From Arthrobacter pityocampae (lineage in GTDB: Bacteria; Actinomycetota; Actinomycetes; Actinomycetales; Micrococcaceae), in contig NZ_PRKW01000003.1 in the NCBI RefSeq assembly GCF_002927275.1, positions 372,001-436,000 on the forward strand: a stretch of 64,000 nucleotides of DNA. Direction: 5' to 3'. Under the pieces are notes generated by a model. The model had not been told where the DNA came from. It saw only the letters and a program-made list of their open reading frames with translations, and did no database searches. Positions 62,661 through 64,000 of the stretch are shown in pieces. The number at the start of each line of letters is the position of its first letter. Positions within the stretch are counted from its first letter, which is position 1. The position numbers and the translations under genes are program-made.

Positions 62661-63181
62661 TGGCTCATCTCATCCCCTTCCACGGCAGGACGCCCGTTCT
62701 CGGCGAGTCGGCCTTCGCCGCGCCGACCGCCTCCCTCATCGGCGAGGTGACGCTCGGTGCGTTCGCCGGCGTCTTCTACGGCGCCAGTATCCGCGCGGAC
62801 ACCGCCCTGATCTCCATCGGCGAGGAGACCAACCTGCAGGACAACGTGGTGGTGCACGCCGACCCGGGCTACCCGGCCGTGATCGGCGCCCGCGTGAGTG
62901 TCGGGCACGGCGCCGTGGTGCACGGGTGCACCATCGAGGACGACTGCCTGATCGGGATGAGTGCGACCATCCTGAACGGCGCGGTGATCGGCACCGGGTC
63001 CCTCGTCGCGGCCGGCGCCGTCGTCCTCGAGGGCACCGTCGTCCCACCGCGCTCGCTCGTTGCCGGGGTCCCCGCGAAGGTCCGCCGTGAGCTGGACGAC
63101 GCGGAGGTGGCGGCGATACGCAGCAACGCCGACCGCTACAAGAGTCTCATCCAGGAGCATCGCCTAGCGTTCACTTCTTGA
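62660..63181 (+). CDS. Gamma-carbonic anhydrase family hexapeptide-repeat protein
   Basis: A 173-residue left-handed beta-helix protein. Hexapeptide repeats run through TASLIGEVTLGAFAGVFYGASIRAD to VAAGAVVLEGTVVPPRSLVAGVPAKVRREL. Zinc-ligand histidines are in VVVHADPG and SVGHGAVVHGCTI, the spacing of gamma-class carbonic anhydrases and YrdA/PaaY-type proteins. Activity is often undetectable in such short forms. Transcription is probably leaderless. A C-terminal helix (AIRSNADRYKSLIQEHR) is typical. Confidence 0.9.
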   Translation: MAHLIPFHGRTPVLGESAFAAPTASLIGEVTLGAFAGVFYGASIRADTALISIGEETNLQDNVVVHADPGYPAVIGARVSVGHGAVVHGCTIEDDCLIGMSATILNGAVIGTGSLVAAGAVVLEGTVVPPRSLVAGVPAKVRRELDDAEVAAIRSNADRYKSLIQEHRLAFTS

Positions 63182-63248
63182 CGGCAGGCAAGAGTTACGA
63201 CACCCTTGTCCCCATGCCCGCAGAATCCCCTCGACGGCGAGGACGAGT

Positions 63249-64000
63249 GTGAGCGTCCCGCTTCCGAAACCAGGCTCCCAGTCCGCACTGCGGGAGCGGA
63301 ACCAACAGCGCGTCATCGCGGCGCTCATGAGCGGCGGGCCCCGGACCCAGGCGGAACTCGCCCGGGCGACCGGCCTCTCGACGGCGACGGTGTCCAACAT
63401 CGTGAAGTCCATGTCCACGACCGGGATCGTGAGCACCGCGCCGACGACCAGCTCGGGCCGCCGCGCGCTGTCCGTCATCCTCAACGACAACGGGCAGGTC
63501 GCGGCGGGCATCGACATCGGACGTCGACATCTCCGCGTGGTCCTCGCCAGCCCCAACTACCGGGTCCTGCAGGAGGCCTCCGTCCCCCTCCCGCTCGGCC
63601 ACAGCGCCCAGGACGGACTGGGCGCAGCCTCGGATCTCCTGGACACCCTGCTCGAGAACGGCGGCATCTCCCGGGCGGCGCTCCTCGGCGCCGGCATCGG
63701 CATCCCCGGGCCGATCGACCGTCGCAGCGGGACCGTGGTCCAGGGAGCGATCCTGCCCGAATGGGTGGGCATCAACATCCACGAGACCTTCGGCGAACGG
63801 CTCGGCATACCGGTCTTCATCGACAACGACGCCAATCTGGGAGCCCTGGCGCAGGTGACCTGGGGCCCCCACAGCGCGGTGGACAACCTGATGTTCATCA
63901 AGGTGGGCTCCGGCATCGGCTCCGGACTCGTCCTCAACGGAGCACTGTTCTACGGCCATGTGGGGATCACCGGGGAACTGGGCCACACCACCATCAACGA
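63249..64000 (+). CDS. ROK family transcriptional regulator, 5' part (3' end outside window)
   Basis: The first 250 residues of a ROK repressor (NagC/Mlc/XylR-like). The N-terminal winged helix-turn-helix reads RERNQQRVIAALMSGGPRTQ, AELARATGLSTATVSNIVKSM. The sugar-kinase-like fold follows: VAAGIDIGRRHLRVVLASP (ATP-binding-like loop), GAGIGIPGPIDRRSG and IPVFIDNDANLGALAQ. The zinc-finger region of ROK proteins would lie beyond the window. GTG 63249 is 6 bases after GAGG; an ATG at 63214 is in another frame. The regulated sugar genes are not seen. Confidence 0.9.
   Translation, partial: MSVPLPKPGSQSALRERNQQRVIAALMSGGPRTQAELARATGLSTATVSNIVKSMSTTGIVSTAPTTSSGRRALSVILNDNGQVAAGIDIGRRHLRVVLASPNYRVLQEASVPLPLGHSAQDGLGAASDLLDTLLENGGISRAALLGAGIGIPGPIDRRSGTVVQGAILPEWVGINIHETFGERLGIPVFIDNDANLGALAQVTWGPHSAVDNLMFIKVGSGIGSGLVLNGALFYGHVGITGELGHTTIN

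Overview
The window is a contiguous piece of chromosome from a high-GC actinobacterium. Marks of the lineage are a mycothiol S-conjugate amidase, a DUF4307 gene next to greA, the eno-ftsB-DUF501-ppx block, a mycosin-like S8 protease, many GTG starts, and many promoters of the form TANNNT placed 6-7 bases before a start codon (leaderless transcripts). Gene content and style fit Micrococcales, probably an Arthrobacter-like Micrococcaceae; that last step is inference. I see no transposase, integrase, phage gene, CRISPR array or rRNA. The region looks like ordinary, densely packed core chromosome, with about 61 genes and one tRNA.

Layout. 1-914 is the 3' part of a class II fumarase. 1020-3274 is a TetR regulator coupled to a DHA2-type drug exporter. 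3276-7331 holds a NUDIX hydrolase, a prepilin peptidase, an unknown leaderless gene, a PIN-PhoH ATPase and a Z-prenyl synthase. 7528-10880 runs from a hemolysin III/TrhA membrane protein through mca and DUF4307 to greA. 10902-14136 is an overlapping AI-2E-permease, ilvA, rhomboid operon. 14171-18283 is a galactose locus: galM, divergent from deoR-type regulator, galT and galK with ATGA overlaps. 18383-19240 is a Bax-inhibitor-1 family protein. 19530-26135 is a branched-chain amino-acid type ABC transporter (livH, livM, livG, livF), with its binding protein gene on the opposite strand beyond an unknown gene. A tRNA with anticodon UAA lies at 26338-26410.

26537-35575 (minus strand) carries ndh, a mycosin-like protease, a Ppx/GppA phosphatase joined in frame to DUF501, ftsB, eno, mazG and add. 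35659-42960 continues with deoA, cdd and a BMP-type nucleoside ABC transporter, so nucleoside uptake and salvage genes sit together. 43212-45650 holds an M20 amidohydrolase and mannose-1-phosphate guanylyltransferase. 45875-49386 is sdhCDAB. 49469-53557 (minus) is a membrane protein, xth, trpS, a 2'-5' RNA ligase-like protein and a YihY/BrkB membrane protein. 53728-55245 is a secreted CHRD protein with a sortase-like partner. 55251-57887 is a DrrAB-like ABC exporter with two permeases. 57934-60498 is glyA, a tiny Cys-rich ORF and folD behind a ZTP riboswitch. 60605-64000 holds a flavoprotein, purU, a gamma-carbonic-anhydrase-like protein and a partial ROK regulator.

Nothing here is a clear undescribed multi-gene system. 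The observations most worth checking are the 54-codon Cys-rich ORF between glyA and folD under ZTP control, the sortase-like protein that has no arginine after its cysteine, the in-frame DUF501-Ppx ORF, two CRP/GlxR-like sites centred near -61 of inferred promoters, and a class I-shaped tRNA with a leucine UAA anticodon.
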